Shown here one piece after another: positions 63,170 through 64,000 of a DNA stretch of 64,000 nt; position 1 is the stretch's first letter; every line of letters begins with the position of its first letter. This DNA is from Shewanella violacea DSS12 (GTDB taxonomy: Bacteria; Pseudomonadota; Gammaproteobacteria; Enterobacterales; Shewanellaceae). The stretch lies in NCBI RefSeq assembly GCF_000091325.1, contig NC_014012.1, positions 3,294,500-3,358,499 of the forward strand, written 5' to 3'. The notes beneath the pieces were generated by a model. It was not told where the DNA came from, did no database searches, and saw nothing but the letters and a program-made list of their open reading frames with translations. The position numbers were made by a program, and so were the translations under genes.

Positions 63170-63697
63170 CTAGTGGTGACGCATGCTGTCTTTTAGCTTT
63201 TCTAAACTGATTTTCATTTTAGCGTCCAGACGAGTACTAAAGAATACTCCCGATAACGCCGCAACCATTCCCGCCATTGTCGGCATGGTCGCCATTGAAA
63301 TACCAGCTGCCATCATACGAGCATTACTCGTCCCATGAACTGCCATCACATCGAATACTGATATCATACCTGTCACTGTGCCCAACAGACCTATCATAGG
63401 GCAGATGGCGACTAAGGTTTTAATAAACAGCATACGTGCATTCAAGTTTTGCTTAGCTTGGGATATCCAGGATTCACGGATACGGTGTGCATACCAAGAG
63501 GTAGAATCCTCTCGTGCATCCCATGAGGATATTATTGCTTTATGTTCGTTTGGTGATATCCAATTAAGATACCAGTAACGTTCAAGCATCAATACCCACA
63601 TGACAAACAACACTGCCGCTACTAACCAGAGAACATCGCCTCCGGCCGCCATGAAGCCCCTGACGGAATCCCATATGTCCATCAGGTATAGCATCAT
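63170..63697 (-). CDS. exbB2: ExbB2-type (MotA/TolQ/ExbB) proton channel protein
   Basis: 175 residues. Three membrane helices: DVLWLVAAVLFVMWVLMLER; IKTLVAICPMIGLLGTVTGM; GISMATMPTMAGMVAALSGV. GLLGTVTGMI is the family signature. The ATG overlaps the ttpC stop by one base (TAATG). Forms the pentameric channel with ExbD. Confidence 0.94.
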   Translation of the reverse strand: MMLYLMDIWDSVRGFMAAGGDVLWLVAAVLFVMWVLMLERYWYLNWISPNEHKAIISSWDAREDSTSWYAHRIRESWISQAKQNLNARMLFIKTLVAICPMIGLLGTVTGMISVFDVMAVHGTSNARMMAAGISMATMPTMAGMVAALSGVFFSTRLDAKMKISLEKLKDSMRHH

Positions 63698-64000
63698 TAG
63701 GCGTTCCTCTTCTCAGCGTGACTAGCAACCATACCGGCACTTTGCTCTTCGAGAACCTGTACGATTGACTTACTGCGTGCAACTACAATTGCGTGCATAA
63801 GCATCAGAGGTAGAGCTGCAACCAGACCTTGAACTGTTGTCATCAGTGCCATAGAGATACCGCCAGCCATAAGCTTAGGATCACTGGTACCGAACAACTG
63901 AATACTCTGGAAGGTGGCAATCATACCGGTTACTGTACCGAGCAGACCCATCATAGGTGCGATTGCGGCAAGGACCTTAATGATAGAGATACGCGCTTCT
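63697..64000 (-). CDS. TtpC-like ExbB-family protein (5' part outside window)
   Basis: C-terminal part only; the frame is open through the right edge (EARISIIKVLAAIAPMMGLL at the border). GTVTGMIATFQSIQLFGTSD and MTTVQGLVAALPLMLMHAIV are the MotA/TolQ/ExbB proton-channel segments. Its place directly ahead of exbB2-exbD2-tonB2-TPR matches ttpC of Vibrio TonB2 operons, a longer ExbB-like protein with an extra N-terminal domain. The internal ATG at 63954 is not the start. Confidence 0.85.
   Translation of the reverse strand, partial: EARISIIKVLAAIAPMMGLLGTVTGMIATFQSIQLFGTSDPKLMAGGISMALMTTVQGLVAALPLMLMHAIVVARSKSIVQVLEEQSAGMVASHAEKRNA

Noticed and set aside
1..64000. tRNA, rRNA, transposase, integrase or prophage genes
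   Set aside because: None could be recognised on either strand.

Overview
The window looks like a chromosomal segment of a marine gammaproteobacterium close to Shewanella (Alteromonadales). That is inferred from recognisable proteins and their pairing: a Bat/MoxR operon, an ECF sigma factor with a DUF3379 partner, a DUF3612 regulator, YibL, YbcJ-like S4 and DUF3010 proteins, SbcCD, a TonB2-type ExbB/ExbD/TonB/TPR operon, and a large secreted subtilase. No rRNA, tRNA, CRISPR array, integrase, transposase or phage gene was seen. Most of the window reads as core chromosome; the unusual parts are a few decayed or duplicated loci.

Layout. 1-6.8 kb: co-directional operon moxR (cut by the left edge)-DUF58-DUF4381-VWA-VWA/TPR-BatD. 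6.9-8.2 kb: ECF sigma factor with a probable membrane anti-sigma. 8.3-12.9 kb: proline symporter gene with a damaged 3' end, a FadL-type channel behind two FadR-like boxes, a SIMPL protein and an exported rhodanese. 13.5-15.9 kb: secreted S8 protease. 16-18.7 kb: a VF530-like protein, a free-standing copy of the malate synthase G alpha/beta insertion domain, and divergent to it a RamB/DUF3612-type regulator. 18.8-23 kb: MDR oxidoreductase/LysR pair, an outer-membrane protein, ribA and yibL. 23.2-26 kb: anaerobic ribonucleotide reductase nrdDG behind two NrdR boxes and an FNR/EtrA-like site. 26.2-31 kb: unknown protein, OhrR-type regulator with divergent CurA-like reductase, patatin, OmpA-family protein. 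31.3-34.7 kb: frameshifted DEAD-box helicase, DUF3010, YgjP-like peptidase, periplasmic binding protein. 34.9-40.4 kb: membrane-anchored AraC regulator, GH3 glucosidase lipoprotein, M23 endopeptidase. 40.7-44.9 kb: sbcDC. 45.4-51.8 kb: avtA followed by two tandem chemoreceptor genes with decayed avtA 3' ends. 51.8-58.1 kb: tautomerase, TSUP permease/LysR pair, a NERD-double-pseudokinase protein, RraB-like and S4 proteins, a broken GNAT gene, parvulin. 58.3-64 kb: DUF885 lipoprotein, degenerate GGDEF protein, and the TonB2-type operon running off the right edge.

How genes work together. Several divergent regulator/target pairs carry visible operators: LysR/MDR, LysR/TSUP and OhrR-type/CurA. 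nrdDG shows combined oxygen and dNTP control. The TonB2-type operon is a complete energy-transduction module apart from the truncated ttpC. The Bat operon probably acts as a chaperone/insertion complex at the inner membrane.

Most interesting: (1) the orphan malate synthase G insertion domain beside a glyoxylate-type regulator; (2) the NERD nuclease fused to two apparently dead kinase folds; (3) the avtA-chemoreceptor repeat units; (4) clustered small indels breaking putP, a DEAD-box helicase and a GNAT gene, which are either real decay or sequence errors.
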